Source of the DNA: Amycolatopsis acidicola
GTDB lineage: Bacteria; Actinomycetota; Actinomycetes; Mycobacteriales; Pseudonocardiaceae
Length of the DNA stretch: 64,000 bases
Reading direction: 5' to 3'
Assembly (NCBI RefSeq): GCF_007713735.2
Contig: NZ_VMNW02000028.1
Span: 25,897 to 89,896, forward strand
The stretch's first letter is position 1. Each line of letters starts with the position of its first letter. Below, in pieces: positions 42,885 through 51,505 of the stretch. The notes below the pieces were generated by a model. It saw only the letters and a program-made list of their open reading frames with translations. It was not told the origin of the DNA and made no database searches. Made by a program: the position numbers and the translations under genes.

Positions 42885-43832
42885 TCAGTGCACCAGCACG
42901 ATTTTCCCGCGTGCGTGGCGGGTTTCGCTCAGCTCGTGCGCGCCGGCCACGTCGGTCAGCGGGAACGTCGCGGCGACGGGCACTCGCAGTTTGCCTTCCG
43001 CCGCGAGCTTCACTGCGACGTCGAGACCGTGCGCCGCCAACGGGTCCGCGTCGCCGAGGCCGCTGTCGCTGTCGGCCTCGGCGCTGTGCGACATGTGGAC
43101 GCCGTGCTCGGCCGCGGTGAGATCCGGCGCGATCGTCACCACGCGCGCCGGGTCCCCGGCCAGCGTGACGAGGTCGGGCAACGCCCCGCCGGCGCAGTCG
43201 AACACGGCGTCGACGCCATCCGGCGCCAGTGCGCGCACCCGTTCCACCAGGCCCTCGCCATATGTCGTCGGCTCCGCGCCCAGCGAGCGCAGGAACTCGT
43301 GGTTGCGTTCGCTCGCCGTGCCGATCACCTTGGCACCGCGCGCGATCGCCATCTGCACGGCGACCGTGCCCACCCCGCCCGCGGCGCCCTGCACCAGCAG
43401 CGTCTGCCCGGCGCCGAGGTCGAGCCGGTCGAGAACCCGCGTGGACGTCTCGACGCTGCCCGCCGCCCCGCCGGCTTCGGCCCAGCTCCAGGCGGCCGGT
43501 TTCGGTGCCCACACGACGAAAACCGCGTGGTCGGCGTTCGCGCCGCGCCGGGTCATCGAGGTGAACCCGAACACCTCGTCGCCGATCGCCGTGCCGGACA
43601 CCCCTTCGCCCAGTTCGTCCACCACGCCCGCGGCGTCGAAACCGCTGCGGTACGGGAATTCCAGCGGCACGAACTCGCGCATCTTCCCCGCGCGCAGGTG
43701 CGCCTCCCCCGCCGACAGTCCCGACGCCCGCACCGCGACGCGGATCTCCCCTGGCCCGGCGTGCGGCTCCCCGACCTCCGCGACCTGGGCCGCTTCGGGG
43801 GGACCGTATCCGGTGAATTCGACAGCTCTCAT
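42885..43832 (-). CDS. NADPH:quinone oxidoreductase-like MDR enzyme
   Basis: 315 aa, zinc-free medium-chain dehydrogenase family. EFPYRSGFDAAGVVDELG is the N-terminal domain signature and LVQGAAGGVGTVAVQMAIARGAKVIG the NADPH-binding motif. Expected to reduce quinones or enones. Start at 43832. Divergent from the TetR gene with 49 bases between, so probably its target. Confidence 0.88.
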   Translation of the reverse strand: MRAVEFTGYGPPEAAQVAEVGEPHAGPGEIRVAVRASGLSAGEAHLRAGKMREFVPLEFPYRSGFDAAGVVDELGEGVSGTAIGDEVFGFTSMTRRGANADHAVFVVWAPKPAAWSWAEAGGAAGSVETSTRVLDRLDLGAGQTLLVQGAAGGVGTVAVQMAIARGAKVIGTASERNHEFLRSLGAEPTTYGEGLVERVRALAPDGVDAVFDCAGGALPDLVTLAGDPARVVTIAPDLTAAEHGVHMSHSAEADSDSGLGDADPLAAHGLDVAVKLAAEGKLRVPVAATFPLTDVAGAHELSETRHARGKIVLVH

Positions 43833-43844
43833 GACGCCGACGCT

Positions 43845-43865
43845 AACGGAACACCCCGTCCGGTT
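43845..43865. promoter_or_regulatory. Imperfect inverted repeat between qor-like and TetR genes
   Basis: AACGGAAC (43845-43852) and GTCCGGTT (43858-43865) are inverted with 6 of 8 matches and a 5-base spacer, in the 49-base divergent gap. Plausible TetR operator; weak symmetry keeps confidence low. Confidence 0.35.
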
Positions 43866-43881
43866 GGCTAAAGTGAGAGCG

Positions 43882-44508
43882 GTGAGCACTGAAGTGAGTC
43901 AGGTCCGGCGATCCGACGCCCGTGACAACCGCGCGCGCATCCTCGCCGTGGCCCGCGCGGCCTTCGCCGCGGACGGCCTCGAAGTGCCGATCCGCGAGAT
44001 CGCCCGCCGCGCGCAGGTCGGCCCCGCGACCGTGTACCGGCATTTCCCCACCAAGGAGGCGCTGCTCGGCGAGGCGTTCGCGGAACAGATGGCCCTGTGC
44101 TCGACGGTCGTCGAAGAAGGGCTGGCCGCCGAAGACCCCTGGCGCGGTTTCTCGCTGGTGGTCGAGAAGATGATGGAGCAGCACGCGCTCGACCGCGGCT
44201 TCTCCCGTGCCTTCCTCGCACGGCTGCCTCCCTCGGTCACCTACTTCACCGAGGACCGCGATCACGCGCTGCGCCTGGTGCTCGAACTGGTCCGCCGGGC
44301 GAAGGACGCGGGCGCGCTGCGGCCGGATTTCGTCGTCGAGGACCTGGTGCTCGCGCTGATGGCGAACGAGGGCATCCGGGCCGAGTCGCCCCAGGCGAGA
44401 GTCGCCGCGTCGAGACGTCTCGCGGCGCTGATGCTCCAGTCCTTCCAAGCGAATCCCGTCGCCGCGCCGCTTCCGCCCGCCGCCCGGCTGCCCCTGTCCG
44501 TGCGCTGA
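43882..44508 (+). CDS. TetR-family regulator, divergent from the quinone oxidoreductase
   Basis: 208 aa. HTH region ARILAVARAAFAADGLEVPIREIARRAQVGPATVYRHF is classical. Start is GTG 43882 (GTG 43873 also possible); the ORF open far upstream is a shadow of the MDR and DinB genes. The C-terminal part resembles the ligand domain of regulators of oxidoreductases (PF21597-like by look). Likely controls the divergent gene. Confidence 0.87.
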   Translation: MSTEVSQVRRSDARDNRARILAVARAAFAADGLEVPIREIARRAQVGPATVYRHFPTKEALLGEAFAEQMALCSTVVEEGLAAEDPWRGFSLVVEKMMEQHALDRGFSRAFLARLPPSVTYFTEDRDHALRLVLELVRRAKDAGALRPDFVVEDLVLALMANEGIRAESPQARVAASRRLAALMLQSFQANPVAAPLPPAARLPLSVR

Positions 44509-44596
44509 GCGGACGTCCCGGCCGGCCGGGGAAAACCGTGAAACGCACGCCGCGGGCCTCACGGGTTTTGTCACACCCGCCGGGGATACTGGGAGC

Positions 44597-44914
44597 ATGG
44601 GTGAGCCGATTGCGTTGTTCCCCGTCCGGGGGCTGGACCCGGCGGAGTTCTCCGCGGCGCAGCACGAGGTGTTCCACGGCAGGCACCTGCGGATCGGCCG
44701 GTCCGGCACCGTGCACGCGGTCGGGGAGGTCGAGTGGATCAACAGCCTCACGCTGCCCGCGCCCGCCTGTCACCAGGGCTGGTCTGGCCTCGGCGCGACG
44801 GGTGAGCTGACCCCGACCGAGCACGAGGTCACGTGCCGCAAATGCCGCCGGGCGCGCGGGTTGCCGTCGCTCGAAGAAGCCACGGGGCAGGGCACGCTGT
44901 TCGCCCTGCCCTGA
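44597..44914 (+). CDS. Small protein with a putative zinc-binding C/H cluster
   Basis: 105 aa, not recognised. PAPACHQGWSGLG followed ~20 residues later by EVTCRKCRRARG gives Cys/His-x-x and CxxC knuckles that could hold a zinc. No membrane segment. It starts 88 bases after the TetR stop with GGGAGC before the ATG, so it has its own translation signal. Function unknown; could be a nucleic-acid-binding or chaperone-like protein. Confidence 0.6.
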   Translation: MGEPIALFPVRGLDPAEFSAAQHEVFHGRHLRIGRSGTVHAVGEVEWINSLTLPAPACHQGWSGLGATGELTPTEHEVTCRKCRRARGLPSLEEATGQGTLFALP

Positions 44915-44922
44915 GCCTGGCT

Positions 44923-45062
44923 GTCCACAAAGGACAACCACCGGCTGTCAAGCCGGCGCGAGCGGGTTCCACGGACTGGAACCGGCGCGGTGCCGGGCGG
45001 CGAACCGGACATCATGGCGCAGGCGCCCGAAGATCCGGGCGCTCTCCCCCGGTTCCCGCTCG
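44923..45062 (+). promoter_or_regulatory. Structured leader before the metQ-like gene
   Basis: The ~150-base leader holds a perfect hairpin GGTTCC (44965-44970) / GGAACC (44978-44983) inside GGCGCG repeats and GGTGCCGGGCGGCG. Methionine-transport operons are often under SAM riboswitches, and a few tokens (GAGC, ACTGG, GGTGCC) resemble SAM aptamer pieces. I cannot match it to a full SAM-I or SAM-IV consensus, so this is only a candidate. Confidence 0.3.
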
Positions 45063-45074
45063 ATGAGAGGTTCC

Positions 45075-46028
45075 ATGTCCACCGAGAACAGTCCTGACCC
45101 CACTCCCGCCCTGCCCGAAAAACCCGGGCGGGGCAAGGGATTCTTCGCCGGCATCGGCGCGGCGGTGGTGGCCGTCGTCGCCGCCGTCGTGCTCGTCGTC
45201 GTCTTCACCTCCGGCGGCGGCGCGGACAGCGCGGGCCGCACCACCGTGCGGATCGGCGTCACGGACGCGAGCCAGGACTACTGGCAGACCTTCACGCAGC
45301 TCGCCGCCGACCAGGGCATCGACGTGAAGCTGGTCAACTTCAGCGACTACACCCAGGCGAACCCCGCGCTGTCACAGGGACAGCTGGACCTCAACGAGTT
45401 CCAGCACATCCTGTTCCTCGCCAACTACAACGTCTCCGCGAACGACACGCTCACCCCGATCGGCTCCACCTACGTCGTCCCGCTGAGCCTCTACTCCCGC
45501 AAGCACGCCACCCTCGCGGACATCCCCGCCGGCGGCACCATCGCGATCCCCAACGACGCCACCAACCAGGGCCGCGCGCTGCTCGTGCTGCAGGCCGCGG
45601 GGCTGCTCCACCTGCGCGGCGGCGGCACGGCGCTGTCCACGCCCGCCGAGATCGACGAAGCCACCGCCAAGGTGAAGGTCACGCCGATCGACGCCTCCCA
45701 GACGGTCACCGCGCTGCCCTCGGTCGACGCCGCGATCGTGAACAACAACTTCGCCCTCGACGGCGGGCTCGACCCGTCCAAGGCGCTGTTCAACGACGAC
45801 CCGAAGAGCCCGGCGGCCGAGCCCTACATCAACGCTTTCGTCGCGCGCGCCGCGGACAAGGACAACCCGACTTACCAGAAGCTCGTGCGGATCTACCGCG
45901 ATCCGAAGGTGAGCGGGCAGGTCCAGGCGCAGTCGAAGGGGACATCGGTGCTCGTCGAGCGCCCGCAGGCCGACCTGGAGTCCATCCTGGCGCGGCTGGA
46001 GCAGACGGTCCGGGCCGCGAAGCCATGA
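45075..46028 (+). CDS. metQ: MetQ/NlpA-type substrate-binding protein, membrane-anchored
   Basis: 317 aa. The NlpA fold is clear: TVRIGVTDASQDYWQTFT at the start of the mature part, QGQLDLNEFQHILFLANYN, IAIPNDATNQGRALLVLQAAGL and VDAAIVNNNFALDGGL. Instead of a lipobox Cys it has a single N-terminal hydrophobic helix (about residues 24-48) after a Pro/Lys leader, so it is anchored by a transmembrane segment. Start ATG 45075 with AGAGG; ATG 45063 is in frame. Imports methionine or a related amino acid with MetNI. Confidence 0.88.
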   Translation: MSTENSPDPTPALPEKPGRGKGFFAGIGAAVVAVVAAVVLVVVFTSGGGADSAGRTTVRIGVTDASQDYWQTFTQLAADQGIDVKLVNFSDYTQANPALSQGQLDLNEFQHILFLANYNVSANDTLTPIGSTYVVPLSLYSRKHATLADIPAGGTIAIPNDATNQGRALLVLQAAGLLHLRGGGTALSTPAEIDEATAKVKVTPIDASQTVTALPSVDAAIVNNNFALDGGLDPSKALFNDDPKSPAAEPYINAFVARAADKDNPTYQKLVRIYRDPKVSGQVQAQSKGTSVLVERPQADLESILARLEQTVRAAKP

Positions 46029-47044
46029 GCCTGATCGAGTTCCACGAGGTCACCAAGACGTTCACCACCGGCAAGCGCGAAGTGATCGCGCTCGACGGGA
46101 TCGACCTGGCCATCGAAGCCGGGGAGGTGTTCGGCGTCATCGGCCATTCCGGTGCCGGGAAGAGCACGCTGGTCCGGCTGGTCAACGCGCTCGAACCGGT
46201 CACGTCGGGCCGGGTGCTGGTCGACGGGGCGGACCTCGCGACGCTCCCGGAACGGCGGCTGCGCGCGGTCCGCGCCGGGATCGGCATGGTGTTCCAGCAG
46301 TTCAACCTGCTGCGCTCGCGCACGGTGTTCGGCAACGTCGCGTACCCGCTCAAGATCGCCGGCTGGGATCGCGAGCGGCGCAGGCGACGGGTCGCGGAAC
46401 TGCTGAACTTCGTCGGTATCGCGGACAAGGCGTGGACGTACCCGGATCAGCTCTCGGGCGGGCAGAAGCAGCGGGTCGGCATCGCGCGGGCGCTCGGCAC
46501 CAACCCGAAGATCCTGCTGGCCGACGAGTCCACCAGCGCGCTCGACCCGGAGACGACCGGCGAGGTGCTGCGCCTGCTCAAGCGGGTCAACACCGAACTG
46601 GGCGTGACGATCGTGGTGATCACGCACGAGATGGAGGTGGTGCGCGAGATCGCCGACCGGGTCGCGGTGCTGGAAAACGGCCGCGTCGCCGAGGTGGGCA
46701 GCGTCTTCGACGTGTTCTCGGCACCCAAGACGGACACCGCGAAACGGCTCGTCGGCACGGTGCTGCGCGAGGCGCCCGAAGGTCTGGACCTGGAACGCTT
46801 GCGGGCCCGCCATCCCGGCCGCCTGGTCACCGCCCGGGTGCACGAAGACGGGCGGCTCGGCGCCGTGCTGTCCGGCGCGGCCGGGCGGCACGGTGTGCGG
46901 TTCGAGATCGTCTACGGCGGGATCACGACGTTGTCCGGCCGGTCCTTCGGCGGGCTCACGCTCGAGCTGACTGGCGAACCGTCCGATGTGGACGCTCTCG
47001 TCGCGGAACTGCGTGCGCGCACGGAAGTCGAGGAGGTCGCGTGA
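46025..47044 (+). CDS. metN: Methionine-type ABC transporter ATPase
   Basis: 339 aa. Walker A GHSGAGKST, Q-loop FQQFNLL, signature LSGGQKQRVGIARAL, Walker B ILLADESTSALD, H-loop ITHEM. The C-terminal ~90 residues are the NIL regulatory domain, which in MetN binds methionine and gives feedback inhibition. ATGA overlap with metQ and GTGA overlap with metI. Confidence 0.93.
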   Translation: MSLIEFHEVTKTFTTGKREVIALDGIDLAIEAGEVFGVIGHSGAGKSTLVRLVNALEPVTSGRVLVDGADLATLPERRLRAVRAGIGMVFQQFNLLRSRTVFGNVAYPLKIAGWDRERRRRRVAELLNFVGIADKAWTYPDQLSGGQKQRVGIARALGTNPKILLADESTSALDPETTGEVLRLLKRVNTELGVTIVVITHEMEVVREIADRVAVLENGRVAEVGSVFDVFSAPKTDTAKRLVGTVLREAPEGLDLERLRARHPGRLVTARVHEDGRLGAVLSGAAGRHGVRFEIVYGGITTLSGRSFGGLTLELTGEPSDVDALVAELRARTEVEEVA

Positions 47045-47700
47045 ACTGGGACATCCTCGGCCCGGTGTTCCTCGACGCCATCGGGCAGACGCTCGGGATG
47101 GCGCTGGCGACACTGGTGATCGGCGGGGTGCTGGGGCTCGCGCTCGGCGTGCTGCTCTACACGACGCGGCCCGGCGGGCTGCTGGCGAACCGGATCCTGT
47201 TCACCGTGCTCAACGTCGTGGTCAACATCGTCCGCCCGATCCCGTTCATCATCTTCATCACCGCGATCGGGCCGCTGACGATCCTCGCCGTCGGCACCCA
47301 GCTCGGTACCACCGCGGCGACCTTCGCGCTGATCCTCGCGGCGACGTTCGGGATCTCGCGGATCGTCGAGCAGAACCTGGTGACGATCGACCCCGGCGTG
47401 ATCGAGGCGGCGCGCGCGATGGGCGCGAGCCCGTGGCGGATCATCACCACGCTGCTGGTGCCGGAGGCGCTCGGGCCGCTGATCCTGGGCTACACCTTCG
47501 TTTTCGTCGCGGTGGTGGACATGACCGCCGTCGCGGGCGCGGTCGGCGGCGGCGGGCTCGGCGATTTCGCCATCACCTACGGCTACCACCGCTACGACTG
47601 GGCGGTGACGGGGCTCGCCGTGGTCACGATCATCGTGCTGGTGCAGGCCGCGCAGTTCCTCGGGAACCTGCTGGCCCGCAAGGCGTTACGCCGCGGCTAG
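47041..47700 (+). CDS. metI: Methionine-type ABC transporter permease
   Basis: 219 aa with five membrane segments and the EAA loop EAARAMGASPWRIITTLLVPEAL. The motif YTTRPGGLLANRILFTVLNV and the GGGGLGDFAITYGYHRYDW end are typical of MetI. GTG start overlaps metN. Completes the MetQNI importer. Confidence 0.93.
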   Translation: MNWDILGPVFLDAIGQTLGMALATLVIGGVLGLALGVLLYTTRPGGLLANRILFTVLNVVVNIVRPIPFIIFITAIGPLTILAVGTQLGTTAATFALILAATFGISRIVEQNLVTIDPGVIEAARAMGASPWRIITTLLVPEALGPLILGYTFVFVAVVDMTAVAGAVGGGGLGDFAITYGYHRYDWAVTGLAVVTIIVLVQAAQFLGNLLARKALRRG

Positions 47701-48012
47701 CTTCCGTTTTGTCAGCGGCGGAGCCGCTTGCTGTGGGCCGTGCGCTGGCACCGCCGGGGGTTCTGAGGTGGCCGCTGGCGAGGACAGCGCCGACCGTGGT
47801 GGGAACACTGCCGCGCGGAGTGCGTCCGTGAGGGGTGGTGGTCGGGCTGGCGGGTGGGAATTCATGAGGAGGCGATCCCACAGCCAGGGGCCACCTTGAA
47901 TGGGGCTCCGCCGCGCGCAGCGTGTCCGTTGAGGGTGGTGGCGGGCGACGGGAGGGGCCCCTACCCGCACCGCCACGCAAACCACGGTGAAACACGTCCT
48001 AGCATCGGGAGC
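47701..48012. other. 312-base gene-free gap with hairpin and 30-base direct repeat
   Basis: AGCGGC-GGA-GCCGCT at 47714-47728, 14 bases past the metI stop, is a perfect small hairpin and probable terminator. CCGCGCGGAGTGCGTCCG at 47811 recurs in similar form at 47911 (CCGCGCGCAGCGTGTCCG), followed in both by GAGGG-TGGTGG; the copies are 100 bases apart. The minus-strand reading suggests a decayed short coding fragment. No gene seen. Confidence 0.55.
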
Positions 48013-48480
48013 ATGACGGGCGCACGGGAGCTGTTCGCGAGGCTGCCCGGCGAATGGCGCCTGCGCAGGGAGATGCCGGGCCTCGCGCGGATGAGCGGAA
48101 CAGCCCGGTTCCGCGAGCTCGAGCCCGGCGTCCTGCACTACCGCGAGGACGGGCACCTCACGCTGGACGACGGCCAGGTGCTCGAGGTCTACCGCGAGTA
48201 CCACTACCGCCTGGAGGACCAGCAGATCCGCATCTGCTTCGCCGAGCCGGGCCCGCCGCGCACCCTGCACGTGCTGCGTCCCGGCAGCACCGGCTCGGCG
48301 TCGGACGTCCACCTCTGCGGCCCGGACACCTATACGGGGCACTACGAATTCACCGGCGAGGACACGTTCACCGTGCGGATGCGCGTCACCGGCCCGCACA
48401 AGGACTACTCCATCCTCAGCGGCTACGAGCGCACCACCACGCGCACCGCTCCCACCTCGCTCTCTACGCTGGACCGGTGA
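48013..48480 (+). CDS. DUF6314-like protein
   Basis: 155 aa. Residues such as LPGEWRLRREM, LHYREDGHLTLDDGQ, EYHYRLEDQQIRICF and GHYEFTGEDTFTVRMRVTGPHKDY form a small lipocalin-like beta-barrel pattern that I associate with DUF6314. Role unknown. ATG at 48013; its TGA overlaps the GTG of the DeoR gene, so the two are co-translated. Confidence 0.7.
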   Translation: MTGARELFARLPGEWRLRREMPGLARMSGTARFRELEPGVLHYREDGHLTLDDGQVLEVYREYHYRLEDQQIRICFAEPGPPRTLHVLRPGSTGSASDVHLCGPDTYTGHYEFTGEDTFTVRMRVTGPHKDYSILSGYERTTTRTAPTSLSTLDR

Positions 48481-49265
48481 GCGAAGCACCCAGTCCGAAC
48501 GCACGGTCCCGCAGCATCCGGCAGCAGCGGATCGCCGACTACGTCATGAGCAAGGGCTCGGCCTCGGCGGCGGAGCTGGCCGAGCTGACCGAGGTCAGCG
48601 TGATGACCGTGCACCGCGACCTGGACGAGCTCGCCCGCCGGGGGCTGCTGCGCAAGTTCCGCGGCGGGGTGTCCGCCCAGCCCTCGACGGTCTTCGAGAG
48701 CAACGCCGAGTACCGGCTGAACGCGCACGTCGAGGCGAAGGCGGCGATCGCCCGGCAGGCGCTGACCCTGGTGGAGCCGGGCATGTCGATCCTGCTCGAC
48801 GACTCCACCAGCGCGCTCGCGCTCGCGCGGCTGCTGCCGGGCGCGACCCCGCTGACCGTCGCGACGAACTACCCGCGCACCCTCGACGCGCTGAAGAACG
48901 TCGACGACCTCCGGCTGATCTGCATCGGCGGCGACTACTCCGCCACCCACGACTCGTACCTGGGCATGCCGTGCCTGGAGGCGGTGGAGCGGCTGACCGT
49001 GGACGCGACCTTCGTGTCCACCTCGGCGATGAACGCGGACATGACCTTCCACCAGGAGCCCGAGATCGTCATGGTCAAGCGCGCGATGCTGGCGAGCGCC
49101 CGGACCCGCGTCCTGCTCATGGACTCCAGCAAGATGCCGCGCACCGCGCTGCACCGGCTCTCCCCCGTGTCGGATTATCACCACCTGATCGTCGACTCCG
49201 GCGCGCCGGCCAGCCTCGTCGAGGAGCTGCGCAACCGCACCTCGGTCGAGGTGGCGGAGAGTTGA
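48477..49265 (+). CDS. DeoR-family transcriptional regulator
   Basis: 262 aa. N-terminal HTH: RQQRIADYVMSKGSASAAELAELTEVSVMTVHRDLDELARRGLL. The DeoR sugar-phosphate sensor domain follows (ILLDDSTSALALARLL, LICIGGDYSATHDSYLG, VDATFVSTSAMN, VLLMDSSKMPRTAL). These usually repress sugar catabolism and respond to phosphorylated sugars. No sugar genes are adjacent, so targets are unknown. Confidence 0.9.
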   Translation: MSEAPSPNARSRSIRQQRIADYVMSKGSASAAELAELTEVSVMTVHRDLDELARRGLLRKFRGGVSAQPSTVFESNAEYRLNAHVEAKAAIARQALTLVEPGMSILLDDSTSALALARLLPGATPLTVATNYPRTLDALKNVDDLRLICIGGDYSATHDSYLGMPCLEAVERLTVDATFVSTSAMNADMTFHQEPEIVMVKRAMLASARTRVLLMDSSKMPRTALHRLSPVSDYHHLIVDSGAPASLVEELRNRTSVEVAES

Positions 49266-49581
49266 CCGCTCGCGCGATCCAGTCTCCCACGAACGAGGGG
49301 CACCGGGCTGATCCGCCGGGCCGATCGTCCCCACTGGTTACATTCAGTGGAATGACTCTCTCACCCGACCGTTGGCCGACCCGGGCGAACCGCTCGCCGC
49401 GACACGGTTCGGGTTACGCGGGGGTAGCCGACAGGATGGGCAAAATCGCAGCAGGAACGCCCGCCTAGACACCCTTGAGGACCGCAGTGACAGGACCGGC
49501 TGGTGCCGCTGAAGCGCCCGGATCCGAGCATTGAGACCGGCCGAGGAGGACAACAGGGAAGACGCCGGCGAGCAGGGGCAC
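49266..49581. other. 316-base gap upstream of the STAND ATPase
   Basis: No convincing gene. It contains an inverted repeat CCACTG (49331-49336)/CAGTGG (49345-49350) with an 8-base spacer, followed by a fairly AT-rich run before GGGGTAGCCGACAGGATGGG. This is presumably the promoter region of the STAND gene. An in-frame TTG at 49531 could extend that gene but has no good ribosome site. Confidence 0.4.
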
Positions 49582-51483
49582 GTGAACTCCGCCGGCGGGT
49601 TCACGGGCAACCTCGTGCAGGCCGCCACGATCATCGGCGACGTCACCCTGAACGGGCCCGCGAGCCCGGGGCCCACCCGGTTGTGGAACGTGCCCGCGCG
49701 GCTCCTTCGCTTCACCGGCAGGGAAAACCACCTCATCGAGCTCCGGCGTGATCTCGTTTCGGCGCGCACCCCGGCGGCACTGTCCGGGATGAACGGGGTG
49801 GGCAAGACAGCGCTCGCGGTCGAGTACGCCCACCGCTTCAGCGAGGCATACGACCTCGTCTGGTGGGTGCCCTCGGAGGTCCCGGAGCTGATCTCGGAGA
49901 ACCTCGTCGCGCTGGCACGGGCGCTGGGTTTGGTGCGAGCGGACGAGCACGCGGCGGCGACGGCCAGGACCAGGCTTTCCGGATTCCTGCGCGGCCGGGA
50001 CCGCTGGCTGCTGATCTTCGACAACGCCGGGGAACCCGCCACGCTGACCCGTTTCCTGCCCGGCGGGCCTGGGCACGTGATCATCGCGTCCCGCGATCCG
50101 GCCTGGCAGGATTTCGCCGTGCCACTGTCCGTTCAGCCGTTCTCCCGGCCGGAATCGCTGCGGCTGCTGCATTCCCGGCTGCCCGGGCTGCCGCGATCGC
50201 AGGCCGACCGGATCGCGGCCGAGCTCGGCGACCTCCCGCTGGCCGTCGACCAGGCCGCCGCGCTGATCGCCGACACGGGCATGACGGCGGGCACCTACCG
50301 GGCGCTGCTCGCCGAACGGGCCGAGGACCTGCTGGCGTCCGGCGGCCCGGTGGGCGCTTATCCATCGTCGGTGACGGCGTCGTGGTCGGTCGCGTTCGAC
50401 CGGCTCGCCGCCGACGCGCCCGAGGCGTTGAAGATGCTGGAAGTGGTCGCGGCGCTGGCATCCGGGCCCGTTCCCGTGTCGCTGTTCGCCGGGCAGATGG
50501 ATCCCCTCGTGCTGTCGCGGGTGCTCGGCATGCTGCGGCGGCGCGCCATGATCGGCGTCGGCGAGAACACGATCGAACTGCACCGCGTGCCCGGCGGTCT
50601 GCTCCGGGAGCGCAACCTCAAAGCCCGCCTGTCCGGGCGGCTCAGTGGCTCCGAAACCGCGGTGAACCTACTGCACGCCGCGGTCGCCGACGTGCTCGGC
50701 GACGAGGATCAGGACTCGCGCGGGGTGTGGTACCGGCTGCTCCCGCATGTCCTCGCCGTCACCGAGCCGCAGCACGTTCCCCCGGCGGCCGCCCGCCGCG
50801 CGGTCTGGTTGCTCGACCGTGCCGCGAGTTACCTCTACGGGCGCGGCGAGTTCCACACCTATCTCACCGTTTCCCAGCGCGCGCACCGGATCGCGCGGGC
50901 GCAGTTCGGCATCGACGACCGGGAAACGCTGACGGCCGCGAACAATCTCGCCATCGCCCACTACATGCGGGCGCAGTATCAGAGCGCCGCGCTCACGGCC
51001 GAAGACACGCTGGAACGCCGACGCCGCACCCTGGGTGAAGGCGACGACGACACGTTGCACTCGCTGGGAAATCTGGCCACCGCACTCGTGGCCACGAGCC
51101 AGCCGGAACGGGCGCGGTCGTTGTACGAGCAGGCCCTGAGCCGACGCCGGGTGCTGCACGGCAGCGGGCCGGACACGCTCGGGCTGGCGGGCAACTACGT
51201 GGCCTTCCTCCGCGCGCACGGCGAGCCGGAGTACGCGCGCTCACTCGCCGAGGACACACTCGCCCGCGCGCGGCGGCTTTATGGGGACAACGACCGCGAA
51301 ACCCTCAACGCCGTCACCAGCCTCGCGTTCGTCCTCTACGCCCAATCGGCGCACGACGACATCCGCGCCCTGTACGACATCACCCGCGCCCGGCGCCTCA
51401 AGGCCGACGGCACCGACGGGTGCGGGCCGCTCCCACGCCGCAAGCCCCGGACCGGCGGACGTCACGCGCGACCACAGACGTGA
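49582..51483 (+). CDS. STAND (NB-ARC-like) ATPase with TPR C terminus
   Basis: 633 aa. Walker A is SGMNGVGKTALAVEYA (about residues 72-87), Walker B LLIFDN, a GxP-like turn LGDLPLAVDQAAALIAD, and a winged-helix region after it. From ~430 the protein is TPR repeats (TLTAANNLAIAHY, TLHSLGNLATALVAT). The N terminus carries NSAGGFTGNLVQAATIIGDV, the short VQA-x-I-x-G-x-V tag common on actinobacterial effector-associated STAND proteins. GTG 49582 follows AGGGG. Signal sensing or defence role is inference; no effector domain seen. Confidence 0.82.
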   Translation: MNSAGGFTGNLVQAATIIGDVTLNGPASPGPTRLWNVPARLLRFTGRENHLIELRRDLVSARTPAALSGMNGVGKTALAVEYAHRFSEAYDLVWWVPSEVPELISENLVALARALGLVRADEHAAATARTRLSGFLRGRDRWLLIFDNAGEPATLTRFLPGGPGHVIIASRDPAWQDFAVPLSVQPFSRPESLRLLHSRLPGLPRSQADRIAAELGDLPLAVDQAAALIADTGMTAGTYRALLAERAEDLLASGGPVGAYPSSVTASWSVAFDRLAADAPEALKMLEVVAALASGPVPVSLFAGQMDPLVLSRVLGMLRRRAMIGVGENTIELHRVPGGLLRERNLKARLSGRLSGSETAVNLLHAAVADVLGDEDQDSRGVWYRLLPHVLAVTEPQHVPPAAARRAVWLLDRAASYLYGRGEFHTYLTVSQRAHRIARAQFGIDDRETLTAANNLAIAHYMRAQYQSAALTAEDTLERRRRTLGEGDDDTLHSLGNLATALVATSQPERARSLYEQALSRRRVLHGSGPDTLGLAGNYVAFLRAHGEPEYARSLAEDTLARARRLYGDNDRETLNAVTSLAFVLYAQSAHDDIRALYDITRARRLKADGTDGCGPLPRRKPRTGGRHARPQT

Positions 51484-51505
51484 GACCGGCCGCGGAGGGA
51501 GCCCG

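Noticed and set aside
44915..45062. Definite SAM riboswitch
   Set aside because: Only scattered similarity and a hairpin; no full consensus match by eye, so kept as a low-confidence structured leader.
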